A DNA stretch of 57,761 bases. Source: Syntrophomonas sp. GTDB taxonomy: Bacteria > Bacillota > Syntrophomonadia > Syntrophomonadales > Syntrophomonadaceae. The stretch lies in assembly GCA_016841245.1 (NCBI GenBank), contig JAENZN010000024.1:1-57761 (forward strand), in the 5' to 3' direction. Below are positions 8,930-17,801 of this stretch, in pieces (position 1 is the first letter of the stretch; the number at the start of each line of letters is the position of its first letter). The translations under genes and the position numbers were made by a program. Under the pieces are notes generated by a model that was not told the DNA's origin, searched no databases, and saw nothing but the letters and a program-made list of their open reading frames with translations.

Positions 8930-9130
8930 TTATCTATATTGAAGATGGGTTGCCCATTCCGACATAGCACTATAAAAGGGTACATCATATAACTGCACCA
9001 TAGCCAGATATATACCGGCCATTAAGAAAACTGTGAATACTATTAGTTCACCATAATCATGTTCCTTAATCAGTATTGGCACATCCAACCCGATTATACC
9101 GATGATAAGGATAATAAAAAGCCATATCAT
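8930..9130 (-). CDS. Small two-TM protein in the germinant receptor operon (D-subunit-like)
   Basis: A 66-residue protein, MIWLFIILIIGII followed by a short loop (KEHDYGE) and a second hydrophobic helix (LIVFTVFLMAGIYLAMV). ATG 9130 has AGGAGG upstream (cctcct on the plus strand). Small two-TM 'D subunits' are known from Bacillus germinant-receptor operons, where they modulate receptor function. Size, topology and position between gerKC and gerKB fit, but sequence similarity cannot be checked here. Confidence 0.7.
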   Translation of the reverse strand: MIWLFIILIIGIIGLDVPILIKEHDYGELIVFTVFLMAGIYLAMVQLYDVPFYSAMSEWATHLQYR

Positions 9131-9172
9131 TTAGAAACCTCCTGTTGTCAGATATTGAAGTATAATGATTTA

Positions 9173-10363
9173 TCACTTGAATTTGAATACATCTTTTTCC
9201 AGGTAAGTTCGCCGGAGCTTATAATCAATTTGAATATCATATTTTATCCCTGCAAACATCTCCGGCCAGCTGGATTCGATGTTCTGCCAGGTTTGGGGAT
9301 AGCTGCGGCTGATAATCTGTCCCCAGCCCAATATATCACTATCTAAAGCTTGAGCTTGGTCTATACAGCCTTGCACTTTCATAATTAAATCCTGGCTGGC
9401 TGCTTGTTCTACTTTTCTTAGCGTTTCTGGTGTACCAAGTTCCCTGGTGTTATTATCTTCTATAATATTGCCTTCCGCCTCTATTTCGATTTCCATTATT
9501 ATATTTTCTCCATTTATTATTGGGTTAATCCTGGTTTGATAGGCAGTCAATTCCAGGGCCAGGATATCAGGTGTATTCATCTCTTCATTTTCCTGGCTGC
9601 CCAAGGGGCTGTTTATGTTGAATATAGTTTTCTTTATGGCATCTGTTTTCAATAAAGCCAGCCCCCGGGTCTGCTGTTCATCAAGGGAGCCTATCATTTT
9701 GCGGCCTTTGAATACTGCCATTCCTTGCAGGGTCAGCTGTTTTTGGTCCTTATTTTCTTCGATTACGATCTGAGGGATTACTGGTTCGATACCGGGAGCT
9801 GCTGATCTATTGAGGAAATCCTTCATGGTAATGGGGATATAAATACCTGCCTGGCCGGTCTGATTCTGAATGATTTTTTCCAGTGCAGTACCGGAATAAT
9901 TCTCAGGCGGTACTTCTATATTCAAAACATCTTCTGGTGTGACTCCCTTGGATAGAAACAGCAAGACATTATAGCGAATCCTGGGATTGCGAGTGGCAGT
10001 ATCGGCAAACAGGCTAATGTCCTTCCGAGCCAGTTTTTCGCCAATTATCGCAGTATTCGCCATGGACCAGAGGGGTTTGCGGGGCAGGGTGAGGGATAGT
10101 CTTCTGCCCGCCTGGACAAAGGAAGGAGCACTGGCTGATACCACCAAAAATTTTGGTTCAGTTGCCAGTTGACCCTCCCGGGGAGGGGTTAGTGCTAACT
10201 GAGCAAAGATAAGTTTGTTTGGTCCTTCTATATCCCAACCATGAGCAACAACTGCTACAGTCTGGTTGACCTCGAATTTATCGTAACAGCCGGACAGAAT
10301 CAAACTGCTAATTAATAAAATACTGAATATTATTCTTATTCTCATTCCAAGCCACCGCTTCAT
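9173..10363 (-). CDS. gerKC: Ger(x)C family spore germination lipoprotein
   Basis: A 396-residue GerAC/GerKC-type lipoprotein subunit of the germinant receptor, anchored to the outer face of the inner spore membrane. The signal peptide ends in a lipobox (LILSGC, Cys26) followed by YDKFEVNQ, which is typical of the family; WSMANTAIIGEKLAR and NPRIRYNVLLFLSKG are further family-like stretches, and the C-terminal domain ends in DYKLRRTY. ATG 10363 overlaps the gerKA stop (ATGA). A second ATG at 10345 is possible and would still leave a lipobox. Confidence 0.93.
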   Translation of the reverse strand: MKRWLGMRIRIIFSILLISSLILSGCYDKFEVNQTVAVVAHGWDIEGPNKLIFAQLALTPPREGQLATEPKFLVVSASAPSFVQAGRRLSLTLPRKPLWSMANTAIIGEKLARKDISLFADTATRNPRIRYNVLLFLSKGVTPEDVLNIEVPPENYSGTALEKIIQNQTGQAGIYIPITMKDFLNRSAAPGIEPVIPQIVIEENKDQKQLTLQGMAVFKGRKMIGSLDEQQTRGLALLKTDAIKKTIFNINSPLGSQENEEMNTPDILALELTAYQTRINPIINGENIIMEIEIEAEGNIIEDNNTRELGTPETLRKVEQAASQDLIMKVQGCIDQAQALDSDILGWGQIISRSYPQTWQNIESSWPEMFAGIKYDIQIDYKLRRTYLEKDVFKFK

Positions 10364-11913
10364 GAAGACTTTCTCTGTCTCACCTGGTTATGCATACCTG
10401 GCATATAAGGCCGCCGGGTATTCATAGTCCAGGGACGGCGAACCAGCACATCTGAAATCTGGGCCAGGTTGATAGGGGAGAGGGGTGATAAATACGGTAT
10501 CCCCAGGGATTGAATAGATTCCATTCTAATTAACATTATCAACAGGGCCATTATTATCCCTGGTAAACCAAGCATGCCTGCCGCAATTAGGATACCAAAA
10601 CGGGCAACCCTGGTAATTACGCTGCCATTGTAGGCCGGTATCACAAATGAGGCAATACCCGTGAAAGCTACCACTACCACCATCAGACTGGACACCAGGC
10701 CCGCTTTTACGGCTGCATCACCTATTATCAGGGCACCTACAATGCTTACCGCCGGGCCTATAGCCCGGGGCAGTCTTAAGCCGGCTTCCCTCAGCAGTTC
10801 AAAAGTTAACTCCAGCATCAGGGCTTCAATTACGGCGGGAAAAGGGACACCTTCCCGGGTTGAGGCGATAGTTAAATATAGGGTGGTAGGAATCATGCTA
10901 TGATGAAATGATATGATGGCTACATATATAGAGGGCAGCAAGAGGGCGGCAAAAAAGGCCATGAACCGTAAAAGACGGTATAGAGAACCGAAGATAAAGT
11001 TCTGATAGTAATCTTCAGCTGATATCATGAACTGGGGAAAGGTGATAGGGGCTAATAAAGCCATGGGTGAACCATCCACCAGAATACATATCCCACCTTC
11101 CAGCAGGTGGCCACAGACCCGATCCGGACGTTCCGTATATGCCACCTGAGAAAAAATCGTCCATTTAATATCGGCTAAAAATTCTTCCAGATAGCCGCTA
11201 TCCAGCACTGCATCAATATCAATAGCCGATAGACGATCTTTCACCTCTTTGATCAGGCTCTCCGGGGCGATGTTTTCTATATAGCTGAGCATAACATCGG
11301 TTTTGCTTATCCTGCCCAAGATTATTATTTCGGTTTTAAGCTGGGTGGATTTGAGCCGGTGTCTTATCAGGGCGGTATTAAAACGCAGGGTTTCGCCGAA
11401 CCCGTCTTTGGGACCCTGGATAGTCAGTTCATTTTCGGGAGTCTGAATAGGCCGGCTCTGCCAGAAACGCGTTCCGGCCGCTAGTCCTTGATTACAGCCG
11501 TCCAAGAGCAGCACAGCGTCCCCCGAACTGATATGATGGCACACTTCCTCCAGGGTGGTCAGGAACATCAATTGGGACAGAGACATGACCCGTTCCTTTA
11601 TGGACTGCAGACGATCAGCCTGATCAAGAGAAGGGGGGACTTCTTCCAGCATACCTAATTCTAAAAGCAGGGACTTAAGCAGATGGTCTTCGATTTCAGC
11701 TTTATCTGATAATCCATCGAAGTACAACAGCACACATCTGGTACTGTGCTCCCGGCCAAAAGTAAATTCCCTTAACACCGCATCAGAACATTTGTTAAGC
11801 AGAACGTTCATACGGTCGATGTTTTCCTGGATGTCCGATGATATAGCCTGAGAAATCAGCGTTTCTGCTTTGAGGTCGGCATTCTGCTTAAGTTTATTAT
11901 TAATATAGCGCAT
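10360..11913 (-). CDS. gerKA: GerA/GerKA family spore germination protein, A subunit
   Basis: A 517-residue GerAA-family subunit: a hydrophilic N-terminal domain (about 1-290) followed by a membrane region with the conserved stretches RPDRVCGHLLEGGICILVDGSP, IASTREGVPFPAVIEALMLEL and GPAVSIVGALIIGDAAVKAGLVS. It forms the germinant-sensing complex with the B and C subunits. ATG 11913 follows AAGGAGTCTTT. It is the first gene of the operon, and a sigma-G-like promoter lies 46 bases upstream, consistent with forespore expression. The proline-rich region ends in RRPWTMNTRRPY, as usual. Confidence 0.95.
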   Translation of the reverse strand: MRYINNKLKQNADLKAETLISQAISSDIQENIDRMNVLLNKCSDAVLREFTFGREHSTRCVLLYFDGLSDKAEIEDHLLKSLLLELGMLEEVPPSLDQADRLQSIKERVMSLSQLMFLTTLEEVCHHISSGDAVLLLDGCNQGLAAGTRFWQSRPIQTPENELTIQGPKDGFGETLRFNTALIRHRLKSTQLKTEIIILGRISKTDVMLSYIENIAPESLIKEVKDRLSAIDIDAVLDSGYLEEFLADIKWTIFSQVAYTERPDRVCGHLLEGGICILVDGSPMALLAPITFPQFMISAEDYYQNFIFGSLYRLLRFMAFFAALLLPSIYVAIISFHHSMIPTTLYLTIASTREGVPFPAVIEALMLELTFELLREAGLRLPRAIGPAVSIVGALIIGDAAVKAGLVSSLMVVVVAFTGIASFVIPAYNGSVITRVARFGILIAAGMLGLPGIIMALLIMLIRMESIQSLGIPYLSPLSPINLAQISDVLVRRPWTMNTRRPYMPGMHNQVRQRKSS

Positions 11914-11958
11914 AAAGACTCCTTCAGAAAAAAGTTACCTGATATGGGACATATGTAT

Positions 11959-11988
11959 TAGTTTGCCAAGCATTGGGAGCTTTATGCA
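11959..11988 (-). promoter_or_regulatory. Putative sigma-G (forespore) promoter of the gerK operon
   Basis: Read on the minus strand there is TGCATA (11988-11983), a 17-base spacer, and CAAACTA (11965-11959). The sigma-G consensus is roughly TGAATA-N17/18-CATACTA, so each box has one or two mismatches. It sits 46-75 bases upstream of the gerKA start, as expected for a germinant receptor operon. Confidence 0.55.
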
Positions 11989-11990
11989 TA

Positions 11991-12022
11991 GAAAAAGCAA
12001 ACAGGAGAACTGTCTCCTGTTT
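11991..12022 (-). terminator. Rho-independent terminator downstream of the Trp-repeat gene
   Basis: A perfect 10-bp stem (AAACAGGAGA / TCTCCTGTTT) with a 4-base loop, followed on the minus strand by GCTTTTTC. It separates the 12193-12777 gene from the gerK operon promoter. The stem sequence resembles the arms of the REP-like repeats elsewhere in the window. Confidence 0.7.
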
Positions 12023-12192
12023 GGGATAAGGAAATTATTTTGCTATCAAACCCGTCCATTAAAATTGCGAAATGCTTCTATTCGTTATTTAGGCCAATAA
12101 ATCCGCAAAAATGGTTCTTTAGAAGGTATTGACCACGTGTCCATCGGCCCAAAGACTTCACTCAGGACATGATGGCCGTCCAATTTGGGTGT

Positions 12193-12777
12193 TCATTTCA
12201 CTATTTCATGGGTTATTTCCTTGGCTATATTCCAGACTTCATCACCCGATGTTAGTAATTTATGAAGTTCTGCTTGCAGATCTGACTGCTTAACCTTTAA
12301 GGAATTAAGTTCTTTATCAACCTGCTTGATTTCTATTGCTGCCTTGTTATCCAATTCTTCAACCACAGCCCAGACTTGGCTCCAGACCTCATTCCAGATT
12401 TCAATCCAGACTTCATTACCCGACCGGGGGAATTCGTGAATCTGTATTTGCAGTGCTGACTGCTTGGCCTGCAGAGCGGGTTCCAGTTCCTTATAATCCT
12501 GCTTGATCTCTGCTGTTGCTTTACTATTAAATTCTTTTAACGCATTCCAGACACTATCCCAGACCAAATTCCAGACTTCATCCCCTGACATTGATGATTC
12601 AGCAAGTTTTGCTTCAGTTGCTGACTGCCTGGCTAGTAAAGCAGTTTCAATCTCATCAAAACCCTGCTTGGTCTCTACTGCCACTTTGTCATTCCTGGCT
12701 ATCAATTTCCCAATCTCGCTGCCCACCTCATCGAGTTGCTTCCTCAACCTTTGAATATAATCCGCTTTGCTTTCCAT
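12193..12777 (-). CDS. Three-fold tryptophan-rich coiled-coil repeat protein, function unknown
   Basis: A 194-residue soluble protein from ATG 12777, preceded by AGGAGGAACTAT. After a helical N-terminus (1-29), three related units of about 55-59 residues follow (about 30-83, 84-142, 143-194). Each carries a K-x-A-x-E-x-K-Q helix (KQ at 37, 92, 151), a K/R-Q-S-A/D helix, and SG(D/N)EVW (Trp69, Trp124, Trp182). In units 1 and 2 the EVW motif extends into W-x3-W-x3-W runs (69/73/77 and 124/128/132/136), which place tryptophans on one helical face. There is no signal peptide, membrane segment or Cys. I do not recognise a family. The gene is monocistronic, with its own terminator. Confidence 0.75.
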   Translation of the reverse strand: MESKADYIQRLRKQLDEVGSEIGKLIARNDKVAVETKQGFDEIETALLARQSATEAKLAESSMSGDEVWNLVWDSVWNALKEFNSKATAEIKQDYKELEPALQAKQSALQIQIHEFPRSGNEVWIEIWNEVWSQVWAVVEELDNKAAIEIKQVDKELNSLKVKQSDLQAELHKLLTSGDEVWNIAKEITHEIVK

Positions 12778-13018
12778 ATAGTTCCTCCTCTCGTTAAAAC
12801 CTTGATCAATTTTAAAATTTCTTATTTTATGGCTTTTTATTCGTTTGTTAACCTCGATTGCAGCAATTTAATACTTCTTTAAAGCCTCTATGATTTTTAT
12901 ACCCTCACCAAGTCTTATCAATCCGAAGGGGTAAAATGATGAGGATAGTTCTGAAATAAACCTCTTGTTCCCGCTGCTTGGATGTAAAAATGGAAGGAGA
13001 ATAAAAAGGATGGATTAA
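12778..13018. other. AT-rich intergenic region, no gene seen
   Basis: This gap should hold the promoter of the 12193-12777 gene. I see no convincing promoter boxes, RNA structure or repeat in it. Confidence 0.4.
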
Positions 13019-13798
13019 TTATTTGCCGGAACATTCCGCCTTAAAATCATAGTAAACTTCGGTCCATGTGTTTGGCTGCCCCGGCTTATAACTTCGCTCC
13101 CGGAACTGGACATAATTACTGTGGTCTACCAGTATTACTGTTGTTGACCTGGTACCATAACCCTGCATCTCAACAAAAGCCGGAGCCAACAGCCTTTCTA
13201 GTTCCAAACTGACACCGGTTTGGGGCAGTTCATGGTCTGGAGGCTGATTTCTATCTGCCATTAGTTCAAACAGGCATTCTGCGTTAACTTCACGACTCTG
13301 CAGACAGGTCTCCAGAGCCTTTATCCCCCTGGTGACTTTAGGCCAGGGCACATCAATCAGACTATTACTCAGACCATGAAATCCCTTTTCTATTTTACGG
13401 ACCAATTTTTCTCGATTGGAAAAATAGAATAAATTATCACAAGTTCCGGCTAGCAAATTAAATCCATTATATTCTTTTGTTCCATTTAATAGATTTTTCA
13501 GGTAGCTTTCTGGAGAAAGGTCATTTTCCAGGTATCTTTGTACCAGATGCCCACGGGATAGAGCATCCGGATTGTAGTTGGAAGGATCACGGTAATTAGT
13601 TAAAGTGGCAAAACGTCCGGTAGTGGTAATGCCCATCCAGGTACCACCATGTTTCATATCCTTTCCAGCCAATATTCTCGGATGGTCGGGCCAATAATCT
13701 GCCGCCAAGGTGGGACGGTTGTAGTATTCATCCCTATTAGCAGCTAGCACCAGTTTGTATTGAGGATGACAATCACTGGCCCAAAGAACCATACACAT
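13019..13798 (-). CDS. NRDE-family protein (TANGO2-like)
   Basis: A 259-residue NRDE/TANGO2 protein. The mature start is MCMVLW, with Cys2 as the presumed N-terminal nucleophile of the Ntn-type fold, followed by LVLAANRDEYYNRPT, which contains the family-naming NRDE motif. GGTWMGITTTGRFATLTNYRDP and GTRSTTVILVD are also characteristic. ATG 13798 is preferred over an upstream TTG because GGAGG lies eight bases before it and it exposes the conserved Cys2. The molecular role is poorly known; TANGO2 homologues have been linked to heme trafficking and Golgi organisation in eukaryotes. Confidence 0.92.
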   Translation of the reverse strand: MCMVLWASDCHPQYKLVLAANRDEYYNRPTLAADYWPDHPRILAGKDMKHGGTWMGITTTGRFATLTNYRDPSNYNPDALSRGHLVQRYLENDLSPESYLKNLLNGTKEYNGFNLLAGTCDNLFYFSNREKLVRKIEKGFHGLSNSLIDVPWPKVTRGIKALETCLQSREVNAECLFELMADRNQPPDHELPQTGVSLELERLLAPAFVEMQGYGTRSTTVILVDHSNYVQFRERSYKPGQPNTWTEVYYDFKAECSGK

Positions 13799-13997
13799 AA
13801 ACTCAACCTCCAACTTTATTGGCAATGCCAAATTCTAGCATTGTTTTATATTCTCAATTCCTACTATAACCAAGTTAAATAGTAAAAGTAAAGTGGTCTA
13901 TGGCACATTACGCTAAAGGGTCCTAAACGATAAAGCAACTAAATCTTTATAGCACTAACCTTTACCAGGCCAACTCATGCAGATCGACAAGGCAAGC

Positions 13998-14678
13998 CTA
14001 CAGCCTAACTTTTACAAAATCCCTGGCGGATATAGAGTCGGCTTTAACCTCACAATCAAGTGCCACAATCTTGACCCCATGCTTTTGGGCTTTTATCAGA
14101 GCATCACCAAACGCTGGATGAGTTTTAAAGTTAGGTGTAAAGAAGAAGACGCCTTTCATTTGGATAATGAAAAACAGATAAGCCTCATAACCCTCGGCTG
14201 TGGCCTGGCAAAGGTCGGTTATGTGCTTTATACCACGTTCAGTTGGTGCATCAGGGAATAACGCCGTATCGTTTTCTTCTAATGTAACGCCTTTAACCTC
14301 TACTAATATTCTGCTGCTGCTGGTTTCGATGTAAAAATCTAACCGAGAGCTTTGGTAGGTGTACTCAGGTCTTATCAAGTTAATGTTTTTAAAGAAATTA
14401 CTGGTTCTAACCCATTCATAAAAAACTTTATTTGGAACCTGGCTGTCAATATTAATAAGCCGGCTACCTTTATAAACCCCAATCAAGTCATATTTTGTCT
14501 TGCGCTTATCACCTTTAACCTGCTGAACAAAGATTGAGGCATTCGGGACCAACAGTTCCCTGCACCGACCGGTGTTTTTTACATGGCAGATTTCCTCTTT
14601 ACCGTCCAATTCTATATGGGCTATAAATCTATTAGGGCGGGAGAGGAATTTTGCCTTTTTAATGTTATTATACTTCAT
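13998..14678 (-). CDS. sfsA: SfsA family protein (DNA/RNA nuclease-like)
   Basis: A 226-residue SfsA homologue. [22 protein letters not shown] matches an N-terminal OB-like domain, [12 protein letters not shown](L) is the signature, and the C-terminal half ([30 protein letters not shown]) has the PD-(D/E)XK nuclease-like D/E-x-K arrangement. Named in E. coli for stimulating maltose metabolism; the biochemical role is unsettled. ATG 14678 is chosen because family members begin MKY and because it overlaps the stop of the SDR remnant. Longer starts at 14693 and 14705 are possible. Confidence 0.92.
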   Translation of the reverse strand: MKYNNIKKAKFLSRPNRFIAHIELDGKEEICHVKNTGRCRELLVPNASIFVQQVKGDKRKTKYDLIGVYKGSRLINIDSQVPNKVFYEWVRTSNFFKNINLIRPEYTYQSSRLDFYIETSSSRILVEVKGVTLEENDTALFPDAPTERGIKHITDLCQATAEGYEAYLFFIIQMKGVFFFTPNFKTHPAFGDALIKAQKHGVKIVALDCEVKADSISARDFVKVRL

Positions 14679-14934
14679 GGTTATCCGTTTCATATTTCCA
14701 GCCAAAATCGTTATGATAAATCATAAGCCTGCTCATCCCTCCATCAATGGTGATATTTTCTCCGGTGATGAAGCTGTCCTCACTGCACAAAAAAATAGAC
14801 ATTTTGGCAATATCCCTGGGATTCCCCACCCTTTTAACCGGATGTTGCCCCTTGTCTTCAATGCTCCAATTGTTTGTGGTGTCTATCAGCCAGGGGAAAT
14901 GGAGTTAACTCGCACCCTTCCTGGCGAATTTTAA
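14668..14934 (-). pseudogene. 3' remnant of a short-chain dehydrogenase/reductase gene
   Basis: The minus strand between the nfo stop and sfsA encodes an SDR C-terminus. A frame reads [21 protein letters not shown] then [19 protein letters not shown] and runs to a TAA at 14670-14668, overlapping the sfsA start. Upstream, VNSISPG and IDTTNN are in different frames, as if one G were missing from GGCTG(G)ATAGAC, and a further shift separates LKFARK from VRVNS. The N-terminal two thirds, including the NAD-binding motif and the Tyr-x3-Lys pair, are absent. The intact ancestor was probably co-transcribed with sfsA. Confidence 0.8.
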
Positions 14935-14936
14935 GT

Positions 14937-15767
14937 TTATTGAAATGCTGCTCTTAACATCCTAATTTCCCGTTCGTAGCCCGGCAAATCATTGGGAGTT
15001 TCAAGATAAAAAGGCAGGTGGCGGAGTTTAGAGTGATTGATAATGCGTACTATGGCCTCCAACCCAATGAAGCCTTCACCAATCTGCTCATGACGGTCCT
15101 TGTGGCTGCCAATAGGGTTGATGCTGTCATTCAGATGGATCGCGTAGAGCCTGTCAAGTCCGATCACTCGGTTGAACTCATCCAATACTTCGTTAAGTTT
15201 ATTTACAATATCATAGCCTGCATCATAAACATGGCAAGTATCCAGGCAAACCCCAATTTTATCCTTTAGCGTTACACCATCTATGATCTGCTTTAATTCC
15301 TCAAAACACCTACCGACCTCCGTTCCTTTACCGGCCATTGTTTCCAGCAGCACGGTTGTAGTCTGATCTGGCCTTAAAATGGTGTTAAGCATGGAAGCAA
15401 TTTGCTTTATACCCATCTCTGGGCCTTGTCCACCATGGCTGCCGGGGTGGAAATTGTAGAGATTACCAGGCAGATATTCCATGCGTTTCAAATCGTCAAC
15501 CATGGTTTCTGCTGCAAACTTTCTAATATTTCTGTCTGCGGAACAGGCATTAAGCGTATAAGGAGCATGAGCGAGAAGAATTGCAAAATTATTTTCAGCC
15601 CTAAGCTGAAGCAAAGCTTCAACATCTCTGGGATCGATCTCTTTTGCTTTGCTTCCTCTCGGGTTACGGGTAAAAAACTGAAAGGTGTTGGCACCTATTT
15701 GTAAAGCGTCTTTTCCCATTGCCTGGAAGCCTTTGGCAGCAGACAAATGACAGCCGATATTTAACAT
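14937..15767 (-). CDS. nfo: Endonuclease IV (AP endonuclease)
   Basis: A 276-residue class II apurinic/apyrimidinic endonuclease of the xylose-isomerase-like TIM-barrel fold, with zinc ligands in [46 protein letters not shown] and IHLNDS([20 protein letters not shown]). It cleaves 5' to abasic sites in base excision repair. ATG 15767 follows AAGGAGAGACCGCC. Length and motifs are normal. Confidence 0.96.
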   Translation of the reverse strand: MLNIGCHLSAAKGFQAMGKDALQIGANTFQFFTRNPRGSKAKEIDPRDVEALLQLRAENNFAILLAHAPYTLNACSADRNIRKFAAETMVDDLKRMEYLPGNLYNFHPGSHGGQGPEMGIKQIASMLNTILRPDQTTTVLLETMAGKGTEVGRCFEELKQIIDGVTLKDKIGVCLDTCHVYDAGYDIVNKLNEVLDEFNRVIGLDRLYAIHLNDSINPIGSHKDRHEQIGEGFIGLEAIVRIINHSKLRHLPFYLETPNDLPGYEREIRMLRAAFQ

Positions 15768-15785
15768 GGCGGTCTCTCCTTCAAA

Positions 15786-15893
15786 TTATTTGCGATAAGC
15801 ATCAGATACCCTTACTCCATCTATGAGATAGTCCATTAAAAATTCAATGTCTTTGGCAGAATTTTATATTTCAGGTTGTTTTACAAATTGCAT
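15786..15893 (-). pseudogene. Possible remnant of a regulator C-terminus (TetR-like?)
   Basis: A minus-strand frame reads MQFVKQPEI, an in-frame TAA (15866-15864), then NSAKDIEFLMDYLIDG and VRVSDAYRK to a TAA at 15788-15786. The second part looks like a genuine protein C-terminus, reminiscent of TetR-family regulators, and it lies beside an exporter gene that such a regulator would control. No DNA-binding domain remains. Assignment is weak. Confidence 0.3.
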
Positions 15894-15963
15894 TATACAT
15901 ACATTTATAATTCTAATTAATTTCTTGCTTAACTACAACTACAGAACAGTAACAGATGGAAAG

Positions 15964-16128
15964 ATGGTAAAGAGTATGGAGTCATTCCCAAGAATAGGAT
16001 GCAAACAAGAGTTGAATAATGTATTATCATTGCAGGGTAAGTTTCAATGGGAGTTAAATAAATCAATCGCTCAAGGGTCAGAATTATTGCGAGATACCTT
16101 GGAAACACTGGCTACAAGTATACGATAG
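15964..16128 (+). CDS. Small hypothetical protein upstream of the MFS gene
   Basis: A 54-residue frame (MVKSMESFPRIGCKQ ... LETLATSIR) ending ten bases before the exporter start; a longer frame from 15847 (TTG) would add 39 residues with a hydrophobic stretch. The C-terminal half is amphipathic and helical (ELNKSIAQGSELLRDTLETL). The ribosome site is poor (GGAAAG directly abutting ATG). It may be a small protein co-transcribed with the exporter, or the tail of a lost gene. I do not recognise it. Confidence 0.35.
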   Translation: MVKSMESFPRIGCKQELNNVLSLQGKFQWELNKSIAQGSELLRDTLETLATSIR

Positions 16129-16137
16129 GTGGTTATT

Positions 16138-17358
16138 ATGAATATTGATTGGAAAAAAAACATAGTGCTCTTTTTACTCAGCCAGACCATATCACTTTTT
16201 GGTTCTTCTTTGGTTCAGTATGCCATTTTCTGGTATGTTACCCTGACCACCCAATCAGGGGTAATGATGACCATTGCGATAATATGCGGTTTCCTGCCTA
16301 CTTTTTTTCTCTCGCCCTTTGCTGGGGTATGGGCTGACCGTTATGAGCGTAAAATGCTCATTATCATTTCTGATTCAATAATTGCATTATCAACCCTGGT
16401 TCTGGCGATATTGTTTTTTATGGGATATGACATGCTGTGGATGGTCTTCCTGATATCCGGTATCAGGGCACTTGGTACGGCCGTTCAGATGCCGGCCGTA
16501 GGGGCGTATATCCCGCAGCTGGTGCCCCAGGAGGAGCTGACCAGGATAAATGCTGCCAACGGGACTATACAATCATTCGTCATGCTGCTTGCCCCCATGC
16601 TCAGCGGTGCACTTCTAACTGTTGCCAGTATAGAAATAATATTCTTTATTGATGTTTTAACCGCGTTGCTGGCGGTTTCGATACTCTTTATATTTTTGCA
16701 GGTGCCTGCTCATGCTAAAGCTATGGAAAACAATACGATTGGTTATTTTTCCGATCTGCGGGAAGGGTTCAGGTATATTAACCAGCATGACTACATCAAG
16801 AAATTATTTCTGTTTTGTATGGTTTACTTTATTTTGGTGGCTCCGGTGGCATTTTTGACGGCCCTGCAGGTTACTCGAACTTTTGGCGGGGAGGTTTGGC
16901 GTTTGACCTTAACCGAAGTTGCTTATTCCATCGGGATGATGCTGGGCGGGATCATAATGGCATACTGGGGCGGATTTAAAAACCGGGTTCACTCAATGGC
17001 ATTTTCAACCCTGATTGTGGGAGGGAGTACACTTGCATTGGGGATTGTACCGGTTTTCTCCATTTATTTAGTATTTATGGCTTTAGCCGGTATAGTAATG
17101 CCCGTATTTAACACGCCATTTACCGTATTGTTACAGGAAAGGGTGAAGTCTGATTTTTTGGGGAGGGTATTCGGGGTGCTGGGGATGATTTTCAGTACTA
17201 TGATGCCTCTGGGGATGTTAATCTTTGGTCCCCTGGCAGATATTATAACCATAGAGTGGTTGCTGATTGGAACCGGTATATTGATGTTTGTGGAGGGATT
17301 TTTCCTGCTGGGCAACAAAGTGCTTATTGAAGCCGGCAAGCCGTTTGTGAATAATTGA
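16138..17358 (+). CDS. MFS exporter (MFS_3 / macrolide-efflux-like)
   Basis: A 406-residue major facilitator superfamily transporter with about 12 predicted TM helices. The loop 2/3 signature is FAGVWADRYERKMLI, with the conserved D-R-x-x-R/K pattern, and the second-half equivalent is GFKNRVHS. It resembles the MFS_3/enterobactin- or macrolide-exporter group (NIVLFLLSQTISLFGSSLVQYAIFWYV). ATG 16138 with AGGTGG five bases upstream is preferred over GTG 16129. Likely role: proton-driven drug or metabolite efflux; the substrate is unknown. Confidence 0.9.
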   Translation: MNIDWKKNIVLFLLSQTISLFGSSLVQYAIFWYVTLTTQSGVMMTIAIICGFLPTFFLSPFAGVWADRYERKMLIIISDSIIALSTLVLAILFFMGYDMLWMVFLISGIRALGTAVQMPAVGAYIPQLVPQEELTRINAANGTIQSFVMLLAPMLSGALLTVASIEIIFFIDVLTALLAVSILFIFLQVPAHAKAMENNTIGYFSDLREGFRYINQHDYIKKLFLFCMVYFILVAPVAFLTALQVTRTFGGEVWRLTLTEVAYSIGMMLGGIIMAYWGGFKNRVHSMAFSTLIVGGSTLALGIVPVFSIYLVFMALAGIVMPVFNTPFTVLLQERVKSDFLGRVFGVLGMIFSTMMPLGMLIFGPLADIITIEWLLIGTGILMFVEGFFLLGNKVLIEAGKPFVNN

Positions 17359-17414
17359 ATAAATAGCTTGGAGATGAAGTCTTACTGCTGCGTAACCCTC
17401 ATGATATAGGCTTT

Positions 17415-17490
17415 TGGTGGAGACGAGGGGATTCGAACCCCTGACCCCCTCGTTGCGAACGAGGTGCTCTCCCAGCTGAGCCACGCCCCC
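17415..17490 (-). tRNA. tRNA-Ala, anticodon CGC
   Basis: Reading the minus strand: a GGGGGCG acceptor arm, a D-arm GCTCAGCTGGGAGAGC, an anticodon arm CCTCG-TTCGCAA-CGAGG giving anticodon CGC (codon GCG, alanine), a variable region, a T-arm with GGTTCGAATCC, and an encoded CCA end. All four arms pair, with two G-U pairs in the acceptor stem. Total 76 bases including CCA. Confidence 0.95.
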
Positions 17491-17603
17491 ATTTTGTATT
17501 ACCGCCAGTTTTTAACCGGCAAGTTATATATTTGAGTCCATTAATAATTATAATTCCCCTGGACACAAGAAACAAGTTGATTTATACTATACCGATTCTT
17601 CTT

Positions 17604-17798
17604 CTATAGCTCCCCGCATTTCAGTCGGTATGTATCGGTTGAGACAGGAGGCCGGTTCGGCTTTTTAACCCTGGATATCGGCATGAGATAGAGTTTATCA
17701 GCAACATCCCCATGATAATGTGAATGCCCTTTAAGATGATACCAAGTTCTATCGCCACAAGAAACCAACGCTATGTTTTTGTGAAATACCTGCCCCCT
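17604..17798 (-). pseudogene. Possible remnant of an FMN-binding split-barrel gene
   Basis: In the gap between the tRNA and the thioesterase gene the minus strand has a 65-codon open frame with protein-like sequence (VFHKNIALVSCGDRTWYHLKG, then HSHYHGDVADKLYL). The pattern 'V-x-x-x-P/N-x-x-L-V ... L-K-G' recalls pyridoxamine-phosphate-oxidase-like proteins. It has no start codon of its own and directly follows the thioesterase stop in the same frame. It could be a decayed gene or chance. Confidence 0.3.
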
Positions 17799-17801
17799 GG
17801 C

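Noticed and set aside
14572-14934. A 120-codon plus-strand frame across the sfsA/nfo gap
   Set aside because: It is the antisense shadow of the sfsA start and the SDR remnant.
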